Assembly: GCA_021521415.1 (NCBI GenBank)
Contig: JAIQDT010007353.1
Coordinates: 1-64,000 of the forward strand
Source of the DNA: Bidens hawaiensis
Taxonomy: Eukaryota; Streptophyta; Magnoliopsida; Asterales; Asteraceae
Length of the DNA: 64,000 bases
Direction of reading: 5' to 3'
The position numbers and the translations under genes were made by a program. Positions 34,260-44,615 of the stretch are shown piece by piece. The notes under the pieces are model-generated. The model worked only from the letters and a program-made list of their open reading frames with translations, was not told the DNA's origin and did not search any database. How positions within the stretch are numbered: position 1 is the stretch's first letter; each line of letters starts with the position of its first letter.

Positions 34260-34735
34260 AAGCACATAAGTCTGTCGAGCATGCTCAGAAGTTCATCGAG
34301 CATACTCGGAAATCTATCGAGCAACCTTAAGATTTATCATTACAGAGTCTGTGCTCGATAGACTTCATGAAAGTTCATGACATTAATACTGTGCTCGAGC
34401 AACTAGACTTATGCTAGAAATACTTAGAAAGCTTTCCAGGACATGTCCATCCTCGAATAGAAAAATATTTCCTTTGTGCTCGAGTTACATAGGTTCTCAA
34501 GTGTGGTTTGCCTATGCTCGAAGAGCAACAATCATACTGTCAGACATGAAATCATGCTCGAAATACTTGAAAATGTTTCCAAAGCATGTTTCTATGCTCG
34601 AGCAGCTGAGCCATGTTATCTGTGCTCGAAGTACTTACAAAGTCATCAGGTAGCACCGTCTATGCTCGAGGAGGAACAGACACAGCATCAAGCACAGATT
34701 CATGCTCGAAATACTTAGATCGCAGAAATATATCA
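34260..34735. repeat. Second TGCTCGA motif cluster
   Basis: Nine exact TGCTCGA motifs plus inverted TCGAGCA copies near 34278-34322, spaced irregularly at about 30-60 bp, just downstream of the pol stop codon. Variable spacing rules out a CRISPR-like array. Confidence 0.85.
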
Positions 34736-34921
34736 TGTATGCACAAATCTAAGCACTGTAAACAAAACATTCATTTCATAATAATTACTCATACAGAAAC
34801 AGTCACAAACATGATTCATGCAATCAGAATAATTAGTCAAGGATGGCAATAAATCATGCAAACATTCATAGTGAGAAACATAGATAATCAATAAGCACCT
34901 CACATAAGCACACATCATCAA

Positions 34922-36124
34922 TTAAACTTCATCAGCATTTATCATACCTAGACATTTTAACAGAAAATGAAACCTAGTTTTATCTAATGTTTTGGTGAAT
35001 AGATCGGCCAGATTATCAGATGTATCTACTCGTTTCATTTCTATTAAGCCTTTTTCATGACAATCCCTAATAAAGTGATGTGTAATCTCAATGTGCTTAG
35101 TTTTAGAATGTTGGACTGGATTCTTAACAATGAACATAGCAGCAGTGTTATCAATAAAAATTGGAGTAAGTAAGAAATTCAGACCATAATCGAGCAGTTG
35201 ATTCTGAATCCATAGAACCTGTGCATAGAAAGCGGATGCAGCAATGTATTCAGCCTCAATAATTGTGATTGACACTGTAGTCTGCTTCTTGCATTGCCAT
35301 GACACCAACCTGTTCCCTAAAAATTGGCAGCCTCCTGAGGTTGATTTTCTACTCATGTAGCATCCATCATAGTCACTGTCTATGTAGGCCATCAAATCAA
35401 AAGAGGGATTCTTTGGATACGAAATCCCCAAATCTGGTTTCCCTTTGAGATATCTGAAAATTCTTTTCACTGCTAGCATGTGTGAGACCTTGGGGTTAGC
35501 TTGGAATCTTGCACAGACACACACAGCAAACATAATATTTGGCCTAGATGCTGTAAGATACATTAGTGATCCTATCTTGGCCCAATATTCATGCTGGTCC
35601 ACCGGCTCCCCCTTCTCATCAGGTACCATCTTCTCGTGTGTGTCCATTGGTGTAGACACTATCTTGAAGTCCTGGCACTTTAACTTGTTAAGAATCTCCT
35701 AGACATATTTTGATTGATTGATAAAGATCCCATCTGCCTTTTGCTGCATTTGAAGTCTAAGGAAGAAATTCATTTCTCCCATTGAACTCATCTTGTATTT
35801 AGACTTTATTACTTGCTCAAATTCTTCGCACATTTGTTCATTGGTAGAGCCAAAGATGATGTCGTCTACATTGACTTGCAACAGCAGCAGATCCTTGTTC
35901 CATCTTTTGTAGAATAGGGTCTTGTCAATAGCTCCTCTGCAGAAACCATTGTCTAACAAGTGATTTGATAGCCCATCATACCATGCTCTAGGAGCTTGAT
36001 GTAGTCCATACAAAGCCTTGCTGAGTTTGTACACCTTGTTAGAATGGACTGGATCTTCAAATCCTGGAGGTTGAGTCACATACACCACCTCATCTATCTT
36101 TCCATTCAAAAATGCAGATTTCAC
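34922..36124 (-). pseudogene. Copia B reverse transcriptase (C-terminal part) and RNase H
   Basis: It starts within RT at [16 protein letters not shown] and continues through [12 protein letters not shown], the catalytic NVDDIIFGS and [12 protein letters not shown] single TAG at 35699-35701 interrupts the frame. RNase H (35659-34922) follows, with YIDSDYDGC, IEAEYIA, FIDNTAA and NLADLFTKTL. The frame ends with LLKCLGMINADEV at the natural end of pol. The fingers region of RT is missing at the gypsy C2 join. Apart from the stop, this part is well preserved. Confidence 0.9.
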
Positions 36125-36132
36125 ATGTCTAC

Positions 36133-37231
36133 AAGTTAAGGCCGAGCATCAGAAGCCGTTTGGGAAGCTTCAACCTTTAGAAATACCTGAGTGGAAGTGG
36201 GAGCATCTTACTATGGACACCATTTGTGACTAAATTGCCTCGTACTCCTAAGGGTAGTTATGACACCATTTGGGTAATTGTTGATAGGTTAACCAAGAGC
36301 GCACATTTCTTGCCGATCTGAGAGACTTTTAATTCTGAGCAGTTGGCCGATGTGTTTATTCGTGAGATCGTTTCCACGCGTTTTACCTCCAGGTTTTGGA
36401 AAAAGTTTCACAAGGAGATGGGTACCAAACTCTTTATCAGTACTGCCTATCACCCGCAGACGGATGGTCAATCCGAGAGGACCATTCAGACTCTTGAGGG
36501 TATGTTGCGGGCATGTGTAATCGATTTTGGTGGTAGTTGGGATCGTCACTAACCGTTGGTAGAGTTCTCGTATAACAATTGTTATCACGCCACGATTGGG
36601 ATGCCACCGTTTGAGATGCTGTATGGTAGGAGGTGTAGGACTCCAGTCTGTTGGGGTTCCATTGGACAGAAACAGTTGGGTAGTTTGGAGGTAGTTGAGG
36701 CTACGACTGAGAAGCTCGTTAAAATTAAGGCGTTTATGAAGGCCGCTCAGGATCGTCAAAAGTCCTATGCGGACAAAAGGCGAAGGCCTATTGTGTTCGA
36801 GGCTGGGGATCGGGTTATGTTGAAGGTCTCTCCTTGAAAGGGCATTATCCATTTTCGTAAGAGGGGGAAGCTTAGCCCGAGGTTCATCGGTCCGTTCCGT
36901 ATATTGTCCCGTGTTGGTGAGGTAGCGTATAGGCTGGAATTGCTTGATGAGCTCGCGGGGATTCATCCTACCTTCCATGTGTCCCACTTGAGGAAGTGTT
37001 TAGCGGATGAGGAGGCCCATGTACCTCTTGATGATATTGAACTCGATAGTAAGCTGAACTACGTTGAACAACCAATTGCTATTCTTGACCGTTAGGAGAG
37101 GCGTTTGAGGAATAAGGTGGTTAGACAGGTGAAGGTGCAGAGGAGGCACCGTAGGGGTTCCGAGGCTACTTGGGAGTCCTAAGACGAGATGATGAAACTC
37201 TATCCGCAGTTGTTCCTGTCGCATCGGGATT
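36133..37231 (+). pseudogene. Gypsy C2 integrase and chromodomain-like tail
   Basis: It starts at VKAEHQKPF (end of the zinc-binding region) and keeps the core Glu context ([21 protein letters not shown]) and the frame FSYNNCYHATIGMPPFEMLYG. The first Asp region at 36200-36300 is damaged by stops. Further stops are at 36550 (DRH*) and 36835. The tail ([33 protein letters not shown]) matches the segment preceding chromodomains in Tekay elements and is cut by a TAG at 37093. Confidence 0.85.
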
Positions 37232-37232
37232 C

Positions 37233-37264
37233 GGGGACGAATCCCATTGTAAGGGGGGTGGACT
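37233..37264 (+). promoter_or_regulatory. Polypurine tract region of gypsy C2
   Basis: GGGGACGAATCCCATTGTAA then GGGGGGTGGACT directly before the LTR start TGTAACGCCC. The GGGACGAAT phrase also occurs ahead of the tracts of gypsy A and of the relic at 56517. Confidence 0.7.
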
Positions 37265-38715
37265 TGTAACGCCCGTTAATTCCGGTTTTAAGAATTAAAG
37301 CTTGTAGAGTATATATAATTCTCGGTATTTATCCGACGTTTCTCGGGAGCCTTTACGTCATCCCGGTACGTTAAAGAACCTAACTTTTCCTTCCATTTTG
37401 CCATACACTTCAATCTGGAGGGACTAGAGTGTAATATATTATGTTATAACATAAACTAACCCTAGCCCCCCCCCCCCCCCTTGTTGCGATCGGCAGGAAG
37501 CAAGGACCCAAGACCCCCGAATTTTACTTTTTGCAGCCAATTCTAAGCCTTAGAACATCAATTCAAGGTAAGTACTACGATTCCCCAAGTCTTTTACACC
37601 ATAATTGATCGTTATAACGCGCGTATTGATCGACTTATGGCTTGTTGTAGGCTAGCCGGGTGGCTGTCCAATTGAGCGTTTCCGGGGCTGTTTTGAGTGA
37701 ATTTTTTACACCAAAATCCTCCTAGGTATGTGTGGTACATCATACTTAAAAACCGTACTCATTGAAGGTGTTTAGGTCGGTCAATCGATTTTAGTTCGAA
37801 AACTAGAGTTTACCGGGTGTAGAAATGGCAATTGTTGAGTTTGATGCGTTAATCGATCGAATGACCAACCGAATCAGTTTGTACAGCCCTAGGGGGGTTT
37901 AAGGGCTGTGGAAAAATTAAATTTTTGGAAATCGGGGCTGTTTAGGTTGGTGGTTAGCTAATCGAGTCGGTTGTGCGTAAATTGTCGTTTAAACTTTAAA
38001 GTGAGTGTTGTAAAAAGGAACCGCCACCCATATCGACTCGTGTGGCATGTTTATGATAAATGAGCAGGTTATGATGGGGATTCAGTCCATTTGGGGCTGA
38101 TTTGCTTAACAACTGATTTAAGAACTTATTTCGCACGTATTCGACCCGATTGGCTTGCAAGCGGGTAAATTGTACATCATGGTTAACCCCGATCATGATA
38201 GTAGGGTGGGTTCGGTTAATTGAAAGGTTTTAGGGGCTGAGGTAAAGTAATTGGGTATGGTTTCGGCCTCGGGCCAAAGTGTTGGACTTGAACGGCCCAT
38301 TAGGCAAGTGTGTTCTTACGGTCTAGTTTAGTGACGCGTTGTGTCAATTTACAGGCCCTTACTTGTGAGTGTGCACTTAGGGACTTCCTAGCCCGTTGCA
38401 GGTGTTTGGTTGATTTCAGGTGAGTTCTTGATGCCCCGTTTAACTCTTTTTAAGTTTTGGGCTAGCATGCACACCTAAGCGATTTTGCTTGATGAAATGT
38501 TTTAAACGATTTTACATAGGCTTGCTAGTATTGGTAGGCCTTGGAATGTTAAAGAATGTGTGTATGTATATATATTATAGAGTGGCCAATATTTGGTGAA
38601 TGTTGTAGTTGTCTCGACTACTGAATGTTGCGTATGCCTACTTTGTGTTTGCATGCGCTGAGTGTTACGTGTTTGGGTTGTACGTTTGCTCGACCCTGAA
38701 TGTTATTATTGAATG

Positions 38716-38778
<63 letters not shown>

Positions 38779-39266
38779 GGAATGTACGTATAGAGATGTT
38801 TATGCGTAAGGATGATTATTTATTAAATGTGATGACCTAACTGATGTAATTCCGTTTACAGTTTTAAAACCGTTGGAATGATTATTAAGACTTTTGTTAC
38901 TTATTTAAAACTTGAACTCACTCGGCTTAAGCTGACTTTGTGTGCATCTTTGTGTGAGTTTCAGGTTAAGAAGAGGATGCCTTATCGCTTGGACGTGCAC
39001 GAAGCTACTTGGACGGTGAAAGGCATACGGGATTTGAAGACTTTATTATTAAACACTTCCTTTTTAAAATTTTTATTAAAGATAATTTAGTTGGTTTTGG
39101 GCAAAATTCCCGGGCTTTGGGAACTTTTTATATTATTTACGTTTTCCGCCGAATTATACTCTGTGATGCTTATTTTAATGAAAAGAATTGTTTTTAAGTC
39201 TAATTATTTTTACTAGTGTTTTGAATGATTACCAACTGTGGGGTTCCCGGGGTTCGGGGCCTTACA
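37265..39266 (+). repeat. Gypsy C2 3' LTR (2002 bp)
   Basis: It starts TGTAACGCCCGTTAATTCC and ends GGTTCGGGGCCTTACA. It contains a poly-C run (37466-37480) and a TA array. TATCC follows at 39267 and is the probable target-site copy within the interrupted LTR to its right. Confidence 0.88.
38719..38767. repeat. (TA)n microsatellite in gypsy C2 LTR
   Basis: About 24 TA units, followed by a shorter degenerate TA stretch up to 38779. Confidence 0.97.
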
Positions 39267-40595
39267 TATCCTAAGGCATAAAATATAATTTACACATGTC
39301 TTCATAAAGGCACAACCACAAACAAGATCATACAATACCAACCCAATAGTTTAAACGAATGAAATCGGTTAAAATCATAATAAGGTGTGTATGCTAGCCC
39401 AAAACGTAAAAAGGTTAAAAAAAAAGGGGGGCATCATGAACTCACCTGAGAAGAGCCACACAAATACCAAAGGGTTTGAGAACCTCAAAGCCAATCCACA
39501 GTTTACAAGCCTGTCGGATTGCACACAAAGATTACTAACTAAACGTACCGACTCGTTTATCCTACGAGACGTTCTAACATGATTTGATTGACCTAAAGCC
39601 TTGACATTACCAAATTCAATTACATCAGCCCACGAGGCCATGTAGTTACCAAAACCACCCTTAGTTAATCCCGGGGACAAAGGGTTCCCAATTTACCCCC
39701 GAAAGTTGTTGACTTTATCGAATGTGCGCGTTAACGGGTTATTTATGCACTTAGATACTGACTCAGCCCCGTGTGGACCAAATTTAGTAAAATCACAGCC
39801 AACAAGTCCACACGACGCTACACGAGTTGAATGGGTCTGTAATTCGCCAGCACGATGCACAAATTACCAATAAACGCGAATTTGCGCCGTACCGACCCGT
39901 TCAAGTAACCGACAACCAATTCACCCCAAATACTTAAAAAAATCAGTTTTTCACATCCACATATCATGCCGAGTCTACAACATTCGAATTGGTTGTCAAT
40001 TCCCTCAAACAACGCGTTAAACACAATAACTCACAAACTAGTCAACCGAATCGTAGTTTTCAAACTATTAACAATTGACCGACCTAACCAATTCCAATGA
40101 CCATGAAATTTTAGTATGTTGTAAGTGACATACCTAGGAAGTTTGTGGTGCAAAAACCTTAGCCGAAACAGCCCCGAAACTGCCCAATTAGACAGCCACC
40201 CGACAAGCCTAAAAACAACCGAATTTCGATAAATAAACGCGCCATATGGATGAATTAAGGTGAAAAAGGGTTGTAGACATATAATACCGACCTGGAATTG
40301 AAGTTTGGATGGCCAAAAACGAGCTGGTCTTGCACAGAAATCGAAAAGAGAGGGGGAGGGGGGCGCCGATCGGGATTTGGGTTAGGGTTAGGATTAATTT
40401 TTTTTTTTATAACATTATAATAATAATACATCCTAGCCCCTCCACTTTACTAGTGGTTGAACTTGTAAGAAAAGTTAAGTAAAATACGTTTACGAGGGTG
40501 GCAAGGAGCTCTCGGAAGAATGCCGGGTCAAGCCCGAAAGGTGTACACAACACAACAAGGTTAAACCTTTTTATCAGAAAATTACGGACGTTACA
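39267..40595 (-). repeat. Truncated gypsy LTR, minus orientation
   Basis: The minus strand starts TGTAACGTCCGTAATTTTC at 40595, inside copia C integrase, and matches the first part of the C1 LTR (shared phrases GTACACCTTTCGGG and GTGGAGGGGCTAGGATGTA). It breaks off at 39267, where the C2 LTR ends. TCTTT at 40596-40600 is the target-site candidate. Confidence 0.82.
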
Positions 40596-41230
40596 TCTTT
40601 CTGCAAAACACCATTCTGTTCAGGAGTTCTTGGAGCACTGTACTGTTGACAAATCCCCTTAGAAGTGCAGAATTCTTCTATTAGCCCATTCTTGAACTCT
40701 ATCCCATTATAACTTCTAATGACCTTAACTTTTCTTTCTAGTTGATTTTCCATCTTCAACACATAGGCCTTGATCAACTCAGGGGTTTCATCCTTGCTAC
40801 TCATGAAGTAAACCCAAGTAAATCTTGAGTAGTCATCTGTAATCACCAGGCAGTATCGTTTCTTGCCAATACTTGGAACACTCACTGGACCAAAAAGATC
40901 CATGTGAATTATTTCCAAGACCTCATCAATGGTATTTATCACTTTGATTTTGTGAGAGGATTTGTGCTGTTTTCCCTTTAGGAAAGATGTGCATTTTTCT
41001 TCAAGCTTAAATTCTCTGGTGGGAAGGCCAACAACGTGTTCACCTTTCACTAGCTTGTTCATATTCTTCAAGTTAACATGACACATCTTCCTATGCCACA
41101 ATTTGGTCTCATTTTCAGTGGCTTTTGAAACAAAACATGAACCACCCCTGGATGTAGCAGTATTCATTCTAAGCTCATAGAGGTTACTATTTCTTAGAGC
41201 CATCATCATGGTCATCTCAGTTGGAATCAC
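40596..41230 (-). pseudogene. Copia C GAG-pre-integrase and integrase, truncated
   Basis: Open from LWHRKMCHVNLKNMNKLVKG through IIHMDLFGPVSVP (first Asp), RFTWVYFMSSKDETPELIKA and VIRSYNGIEFKN to PRTPEQNGV, which holds the catalytic Glu. In the second motif the family has S-D-D/N-G; here it is S-Y-N-G, so the second catalytic Asp is lost. The frame then enters LTR sequence (the last residues of the open frame are not integrase). Confidence 0.85.
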
Positions 41231-41241
41231 AAATTCAGGCT

Positions 41242-41541
41242 TTAGATTAGGCAGTGTTCATCATTGAAAGCCACTTTGTACCCTTTATCACAAACTTGAG
41301 AAATGCTGAGTAGATTATATTGTAGTCCTTCAACATGCAGCACATTCTCAAAGGATACCTTGCCGTTGGTGAGTGTGCCTCTTCCAACTATCTTCCCTCC
41401 ATTTTCATCACTCCTAAATGCAACTGGACCTTCATATTTTCTTTCATAATTGATAAGTTCTTCCTTCTCACAGGTCATATGCCGGGAACAACCACTGTCC
41501 ATATACCATACATCATTGCAATTTATGGACTGTTCCTGCAT
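41242..41541 (-). CDS. Copia C protease segment
   Basis: An uninterrupted 99-residue stretch of polyprotein. WYMDSGCSRHMTCEKE has the catalytic Asp-Ser-Gly; GRGTLTNGKVSFENVLHVEG and LLSISQVCDKGY are the conserved downstream strands of copia retropepsins. It is separated from integrase by a stop or shift at about 41235 and from gag by one near 41560-41790. It would cut the polyprotein into mature parts. Confidence 0.85.
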   Translation of the reverse strand: MQEQSINCNDVWYMDSGCSRHMTCEKEELINYERKYEGPVAFRSDENGGKIVGRGTLTNGKVSFENVLHVEGLQYNLLSISQVCDKGYKVAFNDEHCLI

Positions 41542-41790
41542 AAATACATATAAGAGAACCAGTTAGATTCTGAGTCACAAACTGTATCAGTTTGCAAATC
41601 AGATTCAATTGGAGATTCATCAGGAGTTGGAAGTGGAAGTGGAAGTGGAAGTGGAAGTGGATCTTCATAGACAACTTCACAGTCTTCTTCTGAGTCTGAG
41701 TCTGACCCAACTATCTAACTGGTGATTTGATATTGTTTTCAACTTGATCAATCATATAGTCTTTCCATTCATTTAACTCTTCTTTGTCTT

Positions 41791-42387
41791 TCACTGAAAC
41801 CCTTTTGGTTCAAACCCTTGTTTCATTAAGAACTTCTTGTCACCATTAAGAACACCAGGTCTAATCTTGGCTTTTCCCTTATCCCTTGACCTTTTGTTCT
41901 TCACAGCCTTGTCTGATACTTGACCATGCTCTTTAATTTTCAGAGTTGTCTGGAGCTTCTTTTCTAGGATAAGCTTTTGTTCCTCACTGTCAGATGGACT
42001 TCTGTTTCCATTCAAGTATCTCTCATACATCTCTTTGTAGCTCTTCATATCAAAACCACTCACCACATCAGGAATTTCAAATGTATCCTCAACAATCCAA
42101 CAAGAATCAGTATGATGTCCATATGCATCACACTTCTTGCACCAGACTTTGGCAAAACATCCCATGTCTTCAAGCAGTTTCATGTCTTTGATTTTGTCAC
42201 TTGGCTTTGGGAAGTCAAAACCTAAAGAGGTTTTTGGACATAAGGAATTGGAGAAATCCATCTTGATGGGCTTGCCGATGTCAAGTGTCTGTGGAAACTT
42301 TTCCTTTACAAACATAATTTTCTTTAGCTTGGATGAAGTTCTTGAAGAGCTTCCTTCTTGATCCCTTGAATGTCTCCTCATTGACAC
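41791..42387 (-). CDS. Copia C gag extension with zinc knuckle CKKCDAYGHHTDSC
   Basis: An open segment of 198 residues. A basic start (MSMRRHSRDQEGSSSR) is followed by a CX2CX4HX4C knuckle (CKKCDAYGHHTDSC) near residues 83-96 flanked by Trp, a Tyr/Lys-rich stretch (SYKEMYERYL), a basic region and KQGFEPKGFQ. It is not the usual gag knuckle, which lies upstream in copia A. A conserved second knuckle this far toward protease seems distinctive of the family. RNA binding is the likely role (inference). Confidence 0.65.
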   Translation of the reverse strand: MSMRRHSRDQEGSSSRTSSKLKKIMFVKEKFPQTLDIGKPIKMDFSNSLCPKTSLGFDFPKPSDKIKDMKLLEDMGCFAKVWCKKCDAYGHHTDSCWIVEDTFEIPDVVSGFDMKSYKEMYERYLNGNRSPSDSEEQKLILEKKLQTTLKIKEHGQVSDKAVKNKRSRDKGKAKIRPGVLNGDKKFLMKQGFEPKGFQ

Positions 42388-42471
42388 ATAGTCTACATCT
42401 CCAATATTAAACAGTTCATGATTGGAGAAAACTGGATAGATTGGTGGATGGGTTTGATCATATGAAGATTT

Positions 42472-43176
42472 CTAAGGTATATCATTCTTTTTCTTGACTT
42501 CTGATTGAGGTCTGGCACAAATGTCAAATGCCACATGCTCCCTTCTTATATGTTCATAATGTTTCCTAAACTTGGGAGTCATCTTTGGTAATAGTGGAAT
42601 CTTTTCATCTTTCCTCTTGTTTAATCCCTTATTTTTCTTCTTGCCTTTTGATGATTTGGTACTGCCAAAGCTGCAAGTACTTCCATCATTGGCGTATTCA
42701 TTCCATTTCTTTTTCACATCTTCTTCCTTTTCTACAGCCTTCTTCTCCTCTGATTCTTCATTTTGCTTCAAACCAAACTCTCCCTTATCATCAACAATTA
42801 CATCTTCATATCTCTTTACGAACTCAATTCTGTCTTCAAACACATTCTTAAACAATTTCAAATACTCATTCCTGTTTTCCTTGTCTACCTTTAGTTGATA
42901 ACTCTTACAAAAAGGTGGTGGCACCTTCTTGTATTTCTCTTCATCAGTCATTTTGTCCACAAATCCAACTATGTTTCCAGTAGACACAAGGTTCTTCAGG
43001 AAATCCATTTGAATTGTTAGTTCAGCATTCTTAAGTTTCTCATCTGCATACACCTTTTTCAATCCCTCAATCTCAACTGTCATTCTTGATGGAGTTTTGT
43101 ATGCTTGCATACAGTCTTCTTCTAATCCCTTAATCTGGTTTTCATAGGTTGCTTCACTGGTTTCATACACATTCAT
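42472..43176 (-). CDS. Copia C gag coiled-coil segment
   Basis: A 234-residue open segment. The first 60 residues have heptad-like Leu/Ile spacing (YENQIKGLEEDCMQAYKT, VEIEGLKKVYADEKLKN). VPPPFCKSYQLKVDKEN and a Lys/Glu-rich region follow, ending in RPQSEVKKKND. The upstream gag (first knuckle and N-terminus) is missing because the gypsy D LTR begins at 43197. The same module in copia A is interrupted by a solo LTR of the same gypsy family. Confidence 0.65.
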   Translation of the reverse strand: MNVYETSEATYENQIKGLEEDCMQAYKTPSRMTVEIEGLKKVYADEKLKNAELTIQMDFLKNLVSTGNIVGFVDKMTDEEKYKKVPPPFCKSYQLKVDKENRNEYLKLFKNVFEDRIEFVKRYEDVIVDDKGEFGLKQNEESEEKKAVEKEEDVKKKWNEYANDGSTCSFGSTKSSKGKKKNKGLNKRKDEKIPLLPKMTPKFRKHYEHIRREHVAFDICARPQSEVKKKNDIP

Positions 43177-43819
43177 AAAGGCTTCCTTTCTACCACTGTA
43201 ACATCCGTATTTTGAGATAAAAAATAAAAGAGAAGTTTATTAACTGTGTGTCGTTAGTTTAATTGTGTGCGTGTTTATGTTTGGATAAGGTTTGGTTGGA
43301 AAAGGGAGTGGGTGGTGGGGCCCTTGGACCCCTATATATATATACCCCAACCTCTTCTCCATTCCATTTCTTTCCACCCTCACACACGCTCAAGAACACA
43401 CACACTTTCTCTCTATCACCCGAATCCAATCCCGAGCCAAACAAAGGAAGAACCTTGTGTGTAAACATCATCAAACACCAAGAAACACATCCAGATCTTC
43501 GAGTTTGTCCAGATCTGAACTGAACCCAGAGCAAAAGGTAAGATTCGGCCAAAGGGTTAAGTTTTATGGTTAGAATCGACATGCAAGCCGATATAATGAT
43601 AGATCGGGTTGTGAAATGTAAGAAAAACATAAACTTGGTGAGTTTTAACCTCACGGCGGTGTTATAGGACAAAAGATGATGTTTGGACCATGAAAAACAC
43701 GGGTATACAAAGTTGGTACGACCCGAAACCCATAAAAAGAGTAGAATCGGGTCCTATGGAAGAATCTCGGAGGAAAATGGCCATAAAATGGTAAAAACGA
43801 TGTAAAACGGGGTTTTCGC

Positions 43820-44055
43820 GTGAAAAAGGGCTTCGCATCGCATGCCATGTGAAATCCAAGAATTTCGCATCGCACGCCATGCGAAGCGAAATAAGCATGC
43901 GAAGCGAAATGGCCATGCGAAGTGAAACTTCCCATGCGAAGGGAAACTTCCCATGTGAAGCGAAACCTTTCCATGCGAAGCGAAACCTCCCATGCGAAGC
44001 GAAACCTTCCCATGCGAAACGAAATTCCCAGCGAAATTTCATGCGAAATGGCCTT
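43820..44055. repeat. CATGCGAAGCGAAA minisatellite in gypsy D LTR
   Basis: Eight or more CATGCGAAGCGAAA-like units with an inverted TTTCGCATCGCA at the start. The array is about twice as long as in the solo LTR (13864-13990). Open frames across it (SHGKFRFAWE-type repeats on the minus strand) are artefacts. Confidence 0.87.
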
Positions 44056-44132
44056 GCAAAATTTCATGAAATTCATTTTCTGATGCATTTTTGTTAAAGG
44101 ACTATTAATGAAAATAAAATTTTTCAACCCCC

Positions 44133-44213
44133 ACCAGGGGCTCTGCCCCATGGACCCTGCTAGGGGCTGCTGCCCCTAGACCTCGCTACCAGGGGCACTG
44201 CCCCCGGACCCCC
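44133..44213. repeat. GC-rich hairpin triplet in gypsy D LTR
   Basis: CAGGGGCTCTGCCCC, TAGGGGCTGCTGCCCCTA and AGGGGCACTGCCCCC lie in a row, homologous to 14009-14090. Confidence 0.8.
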
Positions 44214-44615
44214 GTTAGTTGAGAGTTTCATTAATGTGGGTGTATGAAGTAGTAGTAATAGATTATTGACACTCGTGATGTGTTACACAGTTAGCCGTGC
44301 ACAACTCAGGAAAGGGATTATTACTAACGGTGAACGAAACAGGATCCAAGTGAGTTCTAGCCCCTTTATCTGTTATGTTTTCGGGGCTAAGTGCATACTC
44401 CTATGTGATAGTTAATACATTTACTTAATTAATAAGTGTATGATACGCGTATGACTATGTATTGAATGTTATTACTATATGATGATTGTATGTATGAGCA
44501 TATATATATATATATATATTTATTATATACATAAGACAGGTAAAGTATGCACGTATGATAAATGTAGGGATAATTGATGAGACAGGTATGGTTATATGGT
44601 TATTCGAGGCAAAAG

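Larger units (their letters stand above)
25758..36127 (-). mobile_element. Ty1/copia element B, SIRE-like, 3' half with env-position gene
   Basis: Minus-strand order is RT (from mid-domain), RNase H, a 3.2-kb spacer with promoter-like signals, a long acidic ORF, polypurine tract and LTR. An extra ORF between pol and the 3' LTR is a known trait of the Sirevirus/SIRE branch of copia. The upstream half is absent at 36127, where gypsy C2 begins. Copia C (40596-43196) has the complementary 5' half in the same orientation, so B and C may be one element. Confidence 0.85.
36128..39266 (+). mobile_element. Ty3/gypsy element C2, 3' part
   Basis: It begins inside the integrase zinc region and runs through integrase, chromodomain-like tail, polypurine tract and a complete 3' LTR. 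The left end joins copia B RT with a few bases of possible microhomology. It could be taken as the other end of C1, but the LTRs are too different. It ends at 39266 inside another gypsy LTR. Confidence 0.8.
40596..43196 (-). mobile_element. Ty1/copia element C, SIRE-like, gag to integrase
   Basis: Minus-strand order is coiled-coil gag region, second zinc knuckle, protease, integrase. It is cut at 43196 by the gypsy D LTR and at 40596 by a gypsy LTR. It is better preserved than copia A and supplies the template for reading that copy. With copia B it may form one dismembered element. Confidence 0.85.

Noticed and set aside
31970..34735. CRISPR-like array of TGCTCGA repeats
   Set aside because: Repeats are only 7-10 bp, spacing is irregular, and the context is a plant retrotransposon.
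36289..36987. A 232-residue frame on the minus strand
   Set aside because: It is the antisense of gypsy C2 integrase, which has clear sense-strand motifs.
20400..39266. C1 and C2 as a single gypsy element split by one copia insertion
   Set aside because: The two LTRs align poorly (clearly less alike than C1 and the 39267-40595 LTR), and the sequences flanking the outer ends (AAAAT and TATCC) do not match.
43651..44151. Frames with SHGKFRFAWE-like protein repeats
   Set aside because: They are translations of the CATGCGAAGCGAAA minisatellite in the LTR, and repeats read open in several frames.
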